Part shown: positions 54,366 through 63,618 of the stretch, one piece after another
How positions within the stretch are numbered: position 1 is the first letter of the stretch
How the letters are laid out: each line of letters starts with the position of its first letter
Assembly (NCBI RefSeq): GCF_900094705.1
Contig: NZ_FMAR01000017.1
Coordinates: forward strand, 1-64,000
Source: Chitinophaga costaii
Lineage (GTDB): Bacteria; Bacteroidota; Bacteroidia; Chitinophagales; Chitinophagaceae
Reading direction: 5' to 3'
DNA length: 64,000 bases
Notes under the pieces: generated by a model
Told to the model about the DNA's origin: nothing
Seen by the model: only the letters and a program-made list of their open reading frames with translations
The model's database searches: none
Position numbers and translations under genes: made by a program

Positions 54366-54397
54366 CGCAGGCCGTACCAAAATTGATACGGACTGCG
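54366..54397 (-). terminator. Hairpin downstream of ytxJ
   Basis: On the minus strand CGCAGTCCGTA and TACGGCCTGCG pair at 10 of 11 positions around a 10-nt loop, starting 16 nt after the ytxJ stop. A U-tract is missing on this strand, so termination may be weak; the opposite strand has a more distant T-run. Confidence 0.45.
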
Positions 54398-54413
54398 AAA
54401 TTATTTTTGTGCT

Positions 54414-54746
54414 TTAGATAGTTAAATTTTCTTCCATATTTGCCAGGGAGATGGCAGTGTGGCTTTCGTGGTAAACGCATTTCCCATCCCGGATCAGTAA
54501 TAGCTGGGGCGACTCATGCGTTATCCGGTAATCCTCGGCAATACGATTTGATAAGTTGCGGTATTGGATCAGGTCCAGGTAATAAAAAACCACATTGGCC
54601 GGTAAAGTCTCGCGCGCTAACCGCGATTTTACCATCCCACTGATAGAACAGCGGGTACTATGCTTAAAAATAGCCACCGGTTGGTGAGTAGATAATTCAT
54701 TGATCTCAGCTAGTTGCTCTTCTGAAGTAAGCGGTATCCATTCCAT
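54414..54746 (-). CDS. ytxJ: Bacillithiol-system redox protein YtxJ
   Basis: This 110-residue thioredoxin-fold protein has AIFKHSTRCSISGMVKSRL, where the single Cys takes the place of the thioredoxin CxxC, and HESPQLLLIRDGKCVYHESH near the cis-Pro region. YtxJ proteins occur with bacillithiol and probably act as monothiol bacilliredoxins that remove bacillithiol from proteins. ATG 54746 (MEWIPL) is chosen because it overlaps the stop of the upstream small lipoprotein gene in a TAATG junction, showing translational coupling. Confidence 0.88.
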   Translation of the reverse strand: MEWIPLTSEEQLAEINELSTHQPVAIFKHSTRCSISGMVKSRLARETLPANVVFYYLDLIQYRNLSNRIAEDYRITHESPQLLLIRDGKCVYHESHTAISLANMEENLTI

Positions 54747-54889
54747 TAACACTTATTACTTTTTTCAGCAGGCAATTTACTGATTTTCATCGGGCATCCC
54801 AACTTTCCCTGGGAAGCACAGGAAGAGAGACCAGCAGTAAGCAAACCCAGCAACATAACACAACTGAGCAGTTTTACGTAAGACTTCAT
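54746..54889 (-). CDS. 47-residue lipoprotein coupled to ytxJ
   Basis: This short gene starts at ATG 54889. The product begins MKSYVKLLSCVMLLGLLTAG and continues LSSCASQGKLGCPMKISKLP, with lipid-bearing Cys24, and two further cysteines at 32 and 47. The mature peptide is therefore only 24 residues with three Cys in total, one lipid-bound. Its TAA shares an A with the ATG of ytxJ, so the two are translated together. A tiny membrane-anchored partner for a thiol-redox protein is an attractive reading, but it is an inference. Confidence 0.75.
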   Translation of the reverse strand: MKSYVKLLSCVMLLGLLTAGLSSCASQGKLGCPMKISKLPAEKSNKC

Positions 54890-55173
54890 GATGGAGCTTT
54901 TAATTGTTTTTTATAAATGGTTTTATAGGTCCAATTGCGGATAAGAACGCGTAGTTTACCGCTTTGATTGTTCAGGTAAATGATCAATAAGCTGGTGGCT
55001 CCATACAAAGATACAAAAACAAAGGCCCCGAAAACCGGGCGTATAGCGCAGCAGCAGCCCGCTACCAGGCCCTTCCAGTTTTCAGCCTTGTTAATTCGTC
55101 AATTGTAACGTTACTTTGCAAATATAAAGTTTATATTAAAAAAAACAACCCTATGTCGCGTATGCAGGAGATA

Positions 55174-55181
55174 ATAATTTT
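55174..55181 (+). promoter_or_regulatory. Promoter -7 box (TAATTTTG) of mpl
   Basis: This perfect TAnnTTTG match is 26 bp before ATG 55208. No good -33 box is seen. The rest of 54890-55173 shows no gene. Confidence 0.4.
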
Positions 55182-55207
55182 GCAGCGTGCATCCAGGTTC
55201 CAGTAAT

Positions 55208-56563
55208 ATGACCAAAGTCCATTTTATCGCCATTGGGGGCAGCGTCATGCACCAGTTGGCCATCGCCCTGCATAAAAAAGGCTACCAGGTTACCGGCAGC
55301 GACGACGAAATTTTTGAGCCCGCCGCTTCCAATCTGGCACAGGAAGGCATTTTACCACCCGCCATTGGCTGGTTTCCCGACCGCATTACGCCGCAACTAG
55401 ATGCCATTATACTGGGCATGCATGCCAGGGCCGATAACCCGGAACTGTTGCAGGCACAGGCTTTGGGGCTAAAAATCTATTCCTTCCCGGAATATATTTA
55501 CCAGGAAAGTAAAAACAAGCTCCGCATTGCCATTGGCGGTAGCCATGGTAAAACCACCACCACCGCCATGATCATGCATGTGCTGCACCAGGTGGGCAAG
55601 GCTTTCGATTACCTGGTGGGTGCGCGACTGGAGGGTTTTGCCCAATCCGTAAATATTACAGATGCCCCCCTGATCGTGTGCGAGGCCGACGAATACCCGG
55701 CCTCCACCCTCGAAAAAAGGCCTAAGTTTCACTTCCTGCACCCACAGTTGGCCGTGCTCACCGGTATTGCCTGGGATCATATTAACGTATTTCCCACCTT
55801 CGATATTTATAAAGAACAATTTGCCATCTTCATCCGCACCATGGAAGCCGGCGGCACTTTAATTTACAATAACGCAGACGAAACCCTGCGCCAACTGGTG
55901 GAAGTGGAAGGCCTGCACCTGAAACTGGTGCCTTACAACACGCCCATTCATATGATCCGTGATGGCGTAACCCGCATCTTTTTTGAAGAAGGGTATGCCG
56001 ACCTGCAAGTGTTTGGAGAACATAACTTGCTAAACATGCACGCCGCCAAACTGGTGTGCAATGAACTGGGTATAAATGATGAAACCTTCCTGGGCGCTAT
56101 TGCCAGCTTTACCGGGGCAGCCAAACGACTGGAGGTGGTGGAAAAAACCGCACAATCCGTAATATACCGCGACTTCGCACACGCTCCCTCCAAGGTGAAA
56201 GCTACCATACAGGCTACCCAACACCAGTTCCCCGACCGCAAACTCATTGCCGTGCTGGAGCTGCATACTTATTCCAGTTTAAATAAAGATTTTTTGGGTG
56301 AATATGCTGGCGCCATGGATAAAGCCGATGTGCCGGTGGTATATTTTAGTAAACATGCCCTGGAATTAAAACGCCTGCCCGACCTGGACCCAGCGCTCAT
56401 TAAAGCCGGCTTCCACAACGAACGCCTCGTGGTGATCAGCGACAAAGCCGCCTTACAAACCTTCCTCGATGCACAATCTTACAAAAACGCCAACCTGCTA
56501 CTGATGAGTTCCGGCACCTATGATGGACTGGACATCGCAGCTCTGAAAAATAAATTGCATTAA
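55208..56563 (+). CDS. mpl: UDP-N-acetylmuramate:L-alanyl-gamma-D-glutamyl-meso-diaminopimelate ligase
   Basis: This 451-residue Mur-ligase enzyme recycles the peptidoglycan tripeptide onto UDP-MurNAc. The N-terminal domain has IAIGGSVMHQLAIALHKKGYQVTGSDD, the ATP-binding loop is GGSHGKTTTT, and VCEADEYPAS and LTGIAWDHINVFPT mark the central domain. The C-terminal Mur-ligase domain includes YRDFAHAPSKVKATI. The pattern matches Mpl rather than MurC. ATG 55208 is seven residues inside the longest frame and matches the conserved start. The 3'-5' exonuclease gene follows about 100 bp downstream. Confidence 0.94.
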   Translation: MTKVHFIAIGGSVMHQLAIALHKKGYQVTGSDDEIFEPAASNLAQEGILPPAIGWFPDRITPQLDAIILGMHARADNPELLQAQALGLKIYSFPEYIYQESKNKLRIAIGGSHGKTTTTAMIMHVLHQVGKAFDYLVGARLEGFAQSVNITDAPLIVCEADEYPASTLEKRPKFHFLHPQLAVLTGIAWDHINVFPTFDIYKEQFAIFIRTMEAGGTLIYNNADETLRQLVEVEGLHLKLVPYNTPIHMIRDGVTRIFFEEGYADLQVFGEHNLLNMHAAKLVCNELGINDETFLGAIASFTGAAKRLEVVEKTAQSVIYRDFAHAPSKVKATIQATQHQFPDRKLIAVLELHTYSSLNKDFLGEYAGAMDKADVPVVYFSKHALELKRLPDLDPALIKAGFHNERLVVISDKAALQTFLDAQSYKNANLLLMSSGTYDGLDIAALKNKLH

Positions 56564-56664
56564 AATGGCCCGTGGCCATTATGCTGCGCACCACCGCCGT
56601 TTTGAAAGCAATACACAAAACGCCGGTGGTTTACCGTCTTAGCCACGGCATAAAATAAACTAGC

Positions 56665-57438
56665 ATGCCCACCCTAACATTACAACGCCCACTGGCGGTC
56701 ATAGACCTGGAAACCACCGGCACCAATGTGGCCACCGATCGCATTATAGAGATCGCGATCATTAAAGTAATGCCCGATAAAACCATCCAGACAAAGGTAA
56801 AGCGCGTGCATCCCGGCATACCTATTCCTGCCGCTACCACGGCCATTCACGGCATCTGCGACGACGATGTGAAGGATATGCCCACCTTTAAACAACTGGC
56901 CAATGAACTGCGTCAATTCCTGGAAAACTGCGATATAGCCGGCTACAATTCTAACCGCTTCGACATTCCCGTATTGGTAGAGGAATTTCTGCGCTGCGAC
57001 CTGGAACTGGACCTCACAGACCGCAAGTTCGTAGACGTGCAAAAGATTTTCCACCTTATGGAAAAGCGCACACTCGGCGCCGCTTACAAATTTTACTGCG
57101 ACAAAGAACTGGAAAACGCCCATAGTGCCGAAGCAGATGCCCTGGCCACCTATTACATCCTGGAAGCCCAGCTGGACCGTTACGAAAATCTGCAAAAAGA
57201 TGTGCACAGCCTGGCAGAATTTACTAAAGAAGACGGATATATTGATTTTGCCCGCCGCATGGTGCTGCAAGGCGACGTAGAAATGTTTAATTTTGGTAAA
57301 TATAAGGGCCGCCCGGTGCGGGAAGTACTCAAAGCAGAACCCCAGTATTACGACTGGATGATGAAAGCAGATTTCCCATTGAACACCAAACAAAAACTAA
57401 CAGAAATTTACCGGAGTATGGTGTTAAAAAAAATTTAA
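56665..57438 (+). CDS. DnaQ-type 3'-5' exonuclease with C-terminal DUF3820-like domain
   Basis: This 257-residue protein has exonuclease motifs DLETTG (ExoI), YNSNRFDIPVL (ExoII) and HSAEADALATYY (ExoIII, His and Asp). Residues ~205-255 form a second small domain (NFGKYKGRPVREVL, YYDWMMKADFP) found after exonuclease domains in several Bacteroidota proteins. It likely trims DNA 3' ends in repair or proof-reading, and may act apart from the polymerase. ATG 56665 directly precedes the first strand. Confidence 0.9.
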   Translation: MPTLTLQRPLAVIDLETTGTNVATDRIIEIAIIKVMPDKTIQTKVKRVHPGIPIPAATTAIHGICDDDVKDMPTFKQLANELRQFLENCDIAGYNSNRFDIPVLVEEFLRCDLELDLTDRKFVDVQKIFHLMEKRTLGAAYKFYCDKELENAHSAEADALATYYILEAQLDRYENLQKDVHSLAEFTKEDGYIDFARRMVLQGDVEMFNFGKYKGRPVREVLKAEPQYYDWMMKADFPLNTKQKLTEIYRSMVLKKI

Positions 57439-57455
57439 TGTTTGCGACGCCACAC

Positions 57456-57485
57456 TTTGTAACATCTATATTTTAGCTATTTTCG
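57456..57485 (+). promoter_or_regulatory. Promoter of the GT2 gene
   Basis: TTTG (57456-57459), an 18-bp spacer and TATTTTCG (57478-57485), one mismatch to TAnnTTTG. The leader would be about 20 nt to the TTG start at 57511. Confidence 0.45.
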
Positions 57486-57510
57486 CCATCTACAAAATTC
57501 ATTTCGTTAT

Positions 57511-58284
57511 TTGGAAAAGCTGGTAATTATACCGACCTACAATGAAAAGGATAATATCCAACGGATCATTGAGGCTGTCATGGGTTTGCAGGAGAATTTC
57601 CACGTACTCATTGTAGACGACGGGTCGCCCGATGGCACCGGCGCTATCGTGCAATCTTTGCAGCACACTTATCCGGGACAGCTCTTCCTGGAAGAAAGAA
57701 GCGGCAAACAAGGATTGGGTACAGCTTACATTCACGGATTTAAATGGGCATTAGCCAAAGGTTATGAATATATCTTTGAGATGGATGCCGATTTTTCCCA
57801 CAATCCAAACGACCTTCCCCGGCTGTTTAAAGCCTGTGCGGAAGATGGGGCGGATGTTTCGGTAGGTTCCCGCTACGTAAAAGGTGGCAACACCCAGAAC
57901 TGGCCCTGGGACCGGGCAGTGCTGTCTTACGGCGCATCTGTTTACGTAGGCCTGGTTACCTGGATACCCGTGCGGGACGCCACGGCAGGTTTTGTTTGTT
58001 ATCACCGCCGGGTACTGGAAGCCATTAACCTGGATGCCATTCAGTTCGTAGGCTACGCTTTTCAGATAGAAATGAAATTTACTGCCTGGAAGCTGGGCTT
58101 TACTATCAAGGAAGTACCCATTACTTTCGTAGATCGCAAGGAAGGGTATTCCAAAATGAGCAAAGGAATTGTGAAGGAGGGTATTTTGGGCGTACTGAAA
58201 ATTCAGTTCCAAAGTTTGTTCAAAAAATATCACCGCCGGGTGGCGGCTCAACCGCTGCAACCAGGCAGACCTGTATCGAAGTAA
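57511..58284 (+). CDS. Polyprenol-phosphate mannose synthase-like GT2 glycosyltransferase
   Basis: This 257-residue protein is a GT-A fold glycosyltransferase of the dolichol-phosphate mannose synthase (DPM1-like) type: VIIPTYNEKDNI, VDDGSPDGTGAI, FEMDADFSHNP (metal-binding DAD) and GSRYVKGG, followed by QIEMKFTAWKLGFTIKEVPI. It lacks C-terminal membrane helices, as DPM1 does. It would charge a polyprenol phosphate with mannose or a similar sugar for glycan assembly. No ATG fits; translation must begin at TTG 57511, because the conserved strand starts at residue 3. Confidence 0.88.
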   Translation: MEKLVIIPTYNEKDNIQRIIEAVMGLQENFHVLIVDDGSPDGTGAIVQSLQHTYPGQLFLEERSGKQGLGTAYIHGFKWALAKGYEYIFEMDADFSHNPNDLPRLFKACAEDGADVSVGSRYVKGGNTQNWPWDRAVLSYGASVYVGLVTWIPVRDATAGFVCYHRRVLEAINLDAIQFVGYAFQIEMKFTAWKLGFTIKEVPITFVDRKEGYSKMSKGIVKEGILGVLKIQFQSLFKKYHRRVAAQPLQPGRPVSK

Positions 58285-58312
58285 TCGTTTTTCATTATAA
58301 TTTTGGAGAAAC

Positions 58313-58340
58313 ATCCCCGCAGCGTTTTGCAGGCGGGGAT
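58313..58340 (+). terminator. Strong rho-independent terminator after the GT2 gene
   Basis: ATCCCCGC (58313-58320) pairs perfectly with GCGGGGAT (58333-58340), followed by eight more T. It starts 28 nt after the stop. Confidence 0.9.
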
Positions 58341-58423
58341 TTTTTTTTACCCGCAGGCGCTGGCTGGTCTTGCTCCCCAGGCAGCTAACCATTGCCAGTG
58401 CGGCCCCAGCGCAATCTGCCCCA

Positions 58424-58452
58424 TTGAAAATCCTTTCCACATCGTACCTTCG
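58424..58452 (+). promoter_or_regulatory. Promoter of the EamA gene
   Basis: TTG (58424-58426), an 18-bp spacer and TACCTTCG (58445-58452), one mismatch to TAnnTTTG. The box ends 10 nt before ATG 58463, so the leader would be very short. Confidence 0.45.
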
Positions 58453-58462
58453 CCAGCGAAAT

Positions 58463-59356
58463 ATGAGAAAAGCTTTACTGCAACTTCACCTCTCCGTTTT
58501 TTTGGCCGGCTTTACAGGCATTTTGGGCAAACTCATTGCTCTTAATGAAGGCTTGTTGGTAGGGTACCGATTAGCTATTACGGCGGTATCGTTGTGGTTA
58601 TTATTTTATTTCCAGGGCGCACTGCGTAAACTTACCTGGCGGGAAATAGCCTCCATTGGCGGCACCGGTGTGATAGTGGCCCTGCACTGGCTATTCTTTT
58701 ATGGCAGCATTAAGTACGCCAACGTATCGATTGCCGTAGTGTGCTTTTCGCTCACCAGCATGTTTACAGCCATTTTAGAACCCATCATTTTACGCAGGCG
58801 GCCAGACGTGGTAGAACTGTTACTGAGTGCACTTACCCTGGTTGGTATTCTGCTCATCTTTCATTTTGATGTACAATACCGCACCGGCATTATCCTGGGT
58901 ATTATTTCCGCCGCCTTTTGTGCATTGTTCACCATTTTCAATAAAATCCAGCTCCGTACCTACGATTCCAAAACCATCATCCTGTACGAACTCACGGTAG
59001 GGGCAGCCGTGTTTACGCTGGCCATGCCCTTATACCTGCATGTATTTCCCGTGGCCTCTGTACTGCCGGCAAAAATAGATTGGGTATACCTGTTCATCCT
59101 TTCCTGGGCATGCACTATTTGCATGTATTTGCTATCCATGAACGCCCTTACCAAAATTTCCGCCTTCACCGTAAACCTCACCTTTAACCTGGAGCCAGTG
59201 TACAGCATCATCATGGCTTTTATACTCTTTCACGAAAATAAGGTACTCCATTATTCTTTTTATGTGGGCCTGGGCTGCATTATCCTCTCCGTGATATTGC
59301 AAATGCTGCGGGTATCGGGAGAAAGCCGGCGGAGTAGATTAAAACCAGCCAATTAA
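58463..59356 (+). CDS. EamA-family (DMT) transporter
   Basis: This 297-residue inner-membrane protein has ten predicted helices arranged as two EamA repeats (~5-130 and ~145-285). Examples are LAGFTGILGKLIALNEGLLVGYRLAITA in the first (residues split over the first two helices) and AFTVNLTFNLEPVYSIIMAFI in the second. The family exports amino acids or other small metabolites; the substrate cannot be told. ATG 58463 starts the first helix, while the longer frame from 58370 covers the promoter and terminator. Confidence 0.9.
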   Translation: MRKALLQLHLSVFLAGFTGILGKLIALNEGLLVGYRLAITAVSLWLLFYFQGALRKLTWREIASIGGTGVIVALHWLFFYGSIKYANVSIAVVCFSLTSMFTAILEPIILRRRPDVVELLLSALTLVGILLIFHFDVQYRTGIILGIISAAFCALFTIFNKIQLRTYDSKTIILYELTVGAAVFTLAMPLYLHVFPVASVLPAKIDWVYLFILSWACTICMYLLSMNALTKISAFTVNLTFNLEPVYSIIMAFILFHENKVLHYSFYVGLGCIILSVILQMLRVSGESRRSRLKPAN

Positions 59357-59433
59357 CCGCTCATCCCCTTTTTATCTTGTGAAAAAGCAAAACCTGCGTA
59401 TTTTGGCATCGTACCGATAATAGAATTAAATCC

Positions 59434-62283
59434 TTGAAACAATTACTGCTTGCGATAGTCATAGGGCTACCGTTTTTCTCCAATGCCCAGCCGCCTTCCA
59501 AAAAGCCGCTGGACCACTCCGTGTACGACGCCTGGCAAAGCATTGGCGCCAAAGCCATTTCCAACAACGGGCAGTGGGTGGTGTATACCATCAACCCACA
59601 GGAGGGCGACGCCACCCTGGTGATATATGACCGCAAAACCGGCCAGCAGCGCTACATTCCACGGGCCTCCAATGCCCTGATCACATGGGATGCGCGTTAT
59701 GTAGCCTTTACGATTAAACCAGCTTTCAAAGACACCCGCCAGGCCCGTATTAAAAAAACCAAGGCCGCCGATATGCCCAAAGACAGCCTGGGCATCATTA
59801 CCCTGGGTGATACCGGTATGGTGTGTATACCCAACGTAAAATCGTTCAAGGCCCCCTCCAAAGGCAGTGGCTTCTTGGCCATCCTCACCGACTATAAGGC
59901 CAAAACCGATACCAGCAAAAAACTGGATAGCCTGTTGCGCAACAAACATAAAAAGATTATGCAGGACATGGTCCTGGATGCCTACGATGATAAGGCAGCG
60001 GAAGCTGGCAGCGAAAATGGCACGCTGTTAATCCGCAACCTGCGCACCAGCCAACAAGACACCCTGATGAATGTGCAGGATTATGCTTTCAGCAAACCTG
60101 GCAACGCCCTGCTGATCGTTAAAAAAGGGGAGAAAAAAGATTCGCTCTATAGCCAGGTGCTGCTGTGGAATACTGCCGCCCGCCATGCCGATACCCTGAG
60201 CCGTAACATCACCGCAGCCAAACAATTGGCCTTCGATGAAAAAGGGGAACAGATAGCCTACCTGGCCGATCGCGACAGCCTAAAAGCCCTACAGCATTTT
60301 TTCAGCCTATACTATTTTAAGAAGGGCGAAGATAGCGCCTCCGTGATCGTTAATAAGAATACCGCAGATATGCCGGCCCACTGGAACGTGAGTGAAAACG
60401 GCAACGTAACTTTCAGCAAGAACGGACAGCGTATTTACTTTGGCACTGCTCCTATTGTACCGCCGAAAGACACCACCATTGTGGATTTCGAGGTAGCCAA
60501 GGTAGACATCTGGAACTACCGGGACGACTACCTGCAACCTACACAATTAAAAAATTTATCACAGGAATTGAAGCGTAATTACGCTGCCGTGTACCATCTT
60601 TCTAATCAAAGCTTTGCCCAACTCGGCGACAAAACCTTAGAAACCATCCTGCTCACCGATGAAGGCAATGGTGAGTATGCCCTGGGTTATACGGATGCGG
60701 GCCAACGTATTGCTGCACAGTGGACCGGCCGCACGTTGAAAACGGCTTATCTCGAAAACATACACAATGGCCAGCGCAAACTAATCCGCAAAGACCTGGA
60801 TGGCCAGTTCTCCTATTCACCTGGCGGCCATTACGTGATTTGGTATAGCCTACAAGAAAAAAACTGGTTCAGCTATAACACTGCCACAGGAGAAATCATC
60901 AACATGACGGTTAACATTCCAACAAAAGTATACGACGAAACAGACGATCATCCCGATGCACCCAATGATTACGGTTTTGCAGGATGGAGCGAAGAAGACC
61001 GTTACTGGTACGTGTACGACCGTTACGATATCTGGAAAGTAGACCCTTCCGGCAAGCAAGCCCCCACCATGCTAACCGATGGTGCAGGCCGTGCGCAGCA
61101 ACGGCGCTACCGCAACCTGCGGCTGGATGAGGAAGAACGTTTTTTTGAGCCCAAACAAACCCTTATCCTGGAAACCTTCGACGAAACCACGAAGGAAAAT
61201 GGCTACGCCACCGTAAGCCTGCATGCCCCGAAAGCCCCGGAAACACTAGTGCTTTCGCCCAACACGTATGCCGGACTGGCCAAAGCAAAAGATGCAGCTG
61301 TATACGTATACCTGAAAGCCAGTTACGTGGCCTCGCCAGATATTTATGTAGGTAAAGAGATCGCCACTGCCACGAAGATCAGCGCTATTAATCCACAGCA
61401 GGCCCAATACAACTGGGGTACCGCAGAATTATACAAGTGGACTACCTTTAGTGGAAAACCAGCCGAAGGCATCCTTTACAAACCGGAAAATTTTGATAGT
61501 ACCAAACATTACCCGGTTATAATTTACTTCTACGAAAAGCTAAGCGACAATCTTTATGCTTACCAGCCACCAGCTCCCACCCCCAGCCGGCTAAATATAT
61601 CGTTTTTCGTAAGCCGGGGATACCTGGTCTTTGCGCCAGACATTACCTACCAAACCGGCCATCCAGGCCAGAGTGCATACGATTACGTGGTAAGCGGCGC
61701 GCGCTCGCTGGCGCAGCACAGTTGGACAGACAGTACCAACATGGCCATCCAGGGCCAGAGTTGGGGCGGCTACCAGGTAGCTTACTTGGTAACGGCCACT
61801 TCCCTATTTAAATGCGCATGGGCCGGTGCGCCGGTGGCCAACATGACCAGTGCATACGGGGGCATACGCTGGGAAAGTGGCGTAAACCGCCAGTTTCAAT
61901 ATGAACATGGGCAAACCCGCATAGGTGCTTCTTTATGGGAAAACCCGGCATTGTACCTAGAAAACTCTCCCCTGTTTCACTTGCCGTCCGTTACCACGCC
62001 CCTCATGATCATGTCTAACGATGCGGATGGTGCTGTACCCTGGTATCAGGGCATAGAACTCTTTACCGGCCTGCGCAGGCTGGGCAAGCCTGTGTGGCTG
62101 CTAAACTACAATGGAGAAGCCCACAACCTGGTGCAACGGCAGAACCGCAAAGATATCCAGCGAAGGGAGCAGCAGTTTTTCGATCATTTCTTGAAAGGCG
62201 CACCAGCTCCGCAATGGTTGGAGAAAGGCGTACCGGCTACAGAGAAAGGCAGCAACTGGGGATTTGATGAAAAGGAACAATAA
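59434..62283 (+). CDS. Secreted S9-family serine peptidase (prolyl-oligopeptidase type)
   Basis: This 949-residue protein has a signal peptide (MKQLLLAIVIGLPFFSNA), a long beta-propeller (~40-640) and a C-terminal alpha/beta-hydrolase peptidase domain. The nucleophile is Ser776 in GQSWGGY; the Asp lies in SNDADGAVPW and the His is H897 in GEAHNL. It would cleave peptides in the periplasm or outside. Translation begins at TTG 59434, since the signal peptide starts there and no ATG fits. The length is larger than typical DPP-IV forms (~720-750) because of a longer propeller part. A terminator follows. Confidence 0.92.
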   Translation: MKQLLLAIVIGLPFFSNAQPPSKKPLDHSVYDAWQSIGAKAISNNGQWVVYTINPQEGDATLVIYDRKTGQQRYIPRASNALITWDARYVAFTIKPAFKDTRQARIKKTKAADMPKDSLGIITLGDTGMVCIPNVKSFKAPSKGSGFLAILTDYKAKTDTSKKLDSLLRNKHKKIMQDMVLDAYDDKAAEAGSENGTLLIRNLRTSQQDTLMNVQDYAFSKPGNALLIVKKGEKKDSLYSQVLLWNTAARHADTLSRNITAAKQLAFDEKGEQIAYLADRDSLKALQHFFSLYYFKKGEDSASVIVNKNTADMPAHWNVSENGNVTFSKNGQRIYFGTAPIVPPKDTTIVDFEVAKVDIWNYRDDYLQPTQLKNLSQELKRNYAAVYHLSNQSFAQLGDKTLETILLTDEGNGEYALGYTDAGQRIAAQWTGRTLKTAYLENIHNGQRKLIRKDLDGQFSYSPGGHYVIWYSLQEKNWFSYNTATGEIINMTVNIPTKVYDETDDHPDAPNDYGFAGWSEEDRYWYVYDRYDIWKVDPSGKQAPTMLTDGAGRAQQRRYRNLRLDEEERFFEPKQTLILETFDETTKENGYATVSLHAPKAPETLVLSPNTYAGLAKAKDAAVYVYLKASYVASPDIYVGKEIATATKISAINPQQAQYNWGTAELYKWTTFSGKPAEGILYKPENFDSTKHYPVIIYFYEKLSDNLYAYQPPAPTPSRLNISFFVSRGYLVFAPDITYQTGHPGQSAYDYVVSGARSLAQHSWTDSTNMAIQGQSWGGYQVAYLVTATSLFKCAWAGAPVANMTSAYGGIRWESGVNRQFQYEHGQTRIGASLWENPALYLENSPLFHLPSVTTPLMIMSNDADGAVPWYQGIELFTGLRRLGKPVWLLNYNGEAHNLVQRQNRKDIQRREQQFFDHFLKGAPAPQWLEKGVPATEKGSNWGFDEKEQ

Positions 62284-62311
62284 CATAATTCCACCCACCA
62301 ACTTAATCAAT

Positions 62312-62346
62312 AAAGCAGGCCAACAAGAAACATACTGGCCTGCTTT
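62312..62346 (+). terminator. Terminator of the S9 peptidase gene
   Basis: AAAGCAGGCCA (62312-62322) pairs with TGGCCTGCTTT (62336-62346) around a 13-nt loop, followed by a T-run. Confidence 0.88.
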
Positions 62347-62693
62347 TTTATTGTAACAGGTATATTTTCAAATCCAAAAAAAATCATTACGATTTACATT
62401 TCATTAACACATTTTAATTTTTAAATATATGTTTTATTTAACAAACTACTACTTTTCTTAATGATTCGCTATTACGCCCCTCCTAACCCTCTATTTGCCA
62501 GCCCAATAGCCTTTTTATAAAATCTTAAAAAAACCAAGAACTGCCACCATACAGCATTCCCCAATTTGTTGACTTACACAACATCCTCCTTATCAATTGC
62601 TTAATTACAGATAAAAAATTTACATCACATCTCAACATTTCACTATATTTACATAGAACAAACGGTATAATTCACATCCTTAAACCAATCCCT
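62347..62693. other. AT-rich intergenic region upstream of the AraC regulator
   Basis: No gene is seen in these 347 bp. TTTA (62619-62622), a 21-bp spacer and TATATTTA (62644-62651) could form a weak promoter for the AraC-type gene, each box differing from consensus by one base. Confidence 0.35.
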
Positions 62694-63545
62694 ATGAATT
62701 TTCATATTTACCGTCCCATTGCCAGTTTAAATCCCTTTGTAAAGCATTATTATTACTGGCAGGAGAATGTTTCAGGCCCTGTGCAGGTTCCTCATCACCT
62801 GTTTGCCCTGGGGGATCAATACCTCCTCTTTATCCAGGAAGGCAGTCTTTCCTGCACACCCGCCGGCCACGCTACTTTTCAGTTACCGCCGGCCACGATT
62901 TTAGGCCATTTTTCCGGCGCCCATCAACTGCATGCGAATGGACCGGTAAAGATGGTAGCAGTGCAGCTCAATGCTTACGGCAGCCGCAAGCTGCTTGGAT
63001 TGAACATGGGCACCCTCACTAATTATTACCGCGATCTTACCAAACTTGATAATCCGCTGTGGAGCGAACTGCAGACCCAGTTGGAAAACCTGCCCATGCC
63101 CAAGCAACTTTGCGCATGCATGAACGCAGCCCTCACCACCGCCATGGAGCAGCAGCACGCCCTGAAGGAAGTAGACCAGATGGCCGATTATATAATGAAA
63201 CAAAACGGCAACGTAACAATGTGCAAATTGGCCGAATTGTTTCAGCAAAGCCGTCACACCCTGGAACGCAAATTCATGGAAGTAATTGGCCTGCCCCCCA
63301 TGCTGTTTGCCCGCATGCTACGCTTTAAACAAACCATCAAAGCGCTGCAACAAATGGATCATTTGCAATGGCAAACTGCCCTGGAACAAAATGGCTATCC
63401 CGATGCCGCCGCCTTTGTACGCGACTTCCTTTCCTTTAACGGGCAACCGGTGAATTACTTTACCTACGAAACCGAAAGTACCGCCCCGGTGAAGAATATC
63501 GTAAACATGCTCCTGGAACAGCAGCAGGAAGTGGCAGTAGCCTAA
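62694..63545 (+). CDS. AraC-family transcriptional regulator
   Basis: This 283-residue protein has an N-terminal sensing domain (~1-150, starting FHIYRPIASLNPFVKHYYYW, as in DUF6597-type regulators) and a C-terminal AraC helix-turn-helix domain (~165-265: CKLAELFQQSRHTLERKFMEVIGLPPMLFARMLRFKQTI, split here as consecutive helices, ending with the second HTH QNGYPDAAAFVRDFLSFNG). It probably controls genes outside this window. It is monocistronic with a strong terminator. Confidence 0.9.
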   Translation: MNFHIYRPIASLNPFVKHYYYWQENVSGPVQVPHHLFALGDQYLLFIQEGSLSCTPAGHATFQLPPATILGHFSGAHQLHANGPVKMVAVQLNAYGSRKLLGLNMGTLTNYYRDLTKLDNPLWSELQTQLENLPMPKQLCACMNAALTTAMEQQHALKEVDQMADYIMKQNGNVTMCKLAELFQQSRHTLERKFMEVIGLPPMLFARMLRFKQTIKALQQMDHLQWQTALEQNGYPDAAAFVRDFLSFNGQPVNYFTYETESTAPVKNIVNMLLEQQQEVAVA

Positions 63546-63572
63546 TAACGTATATTTTCTTTTGCCCAATAT

Positions 63573-63603
63573 AAAAGTCCGGATAGCTTGCGTCCGGACT
63601 TTT
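63573..63603 (+). terminator. Terminator of the AraC gene
   Basis: AAAAGTCCGGA (63573-63583) pairs perfectly with TCCGGACTTTT (63593-63603) around a 9-nt loop, followed by more T. It starts 28 nt after the stop. Confidence 0.92.
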
Positions 63604-63618
63604 TTTTACCTTTCAACT

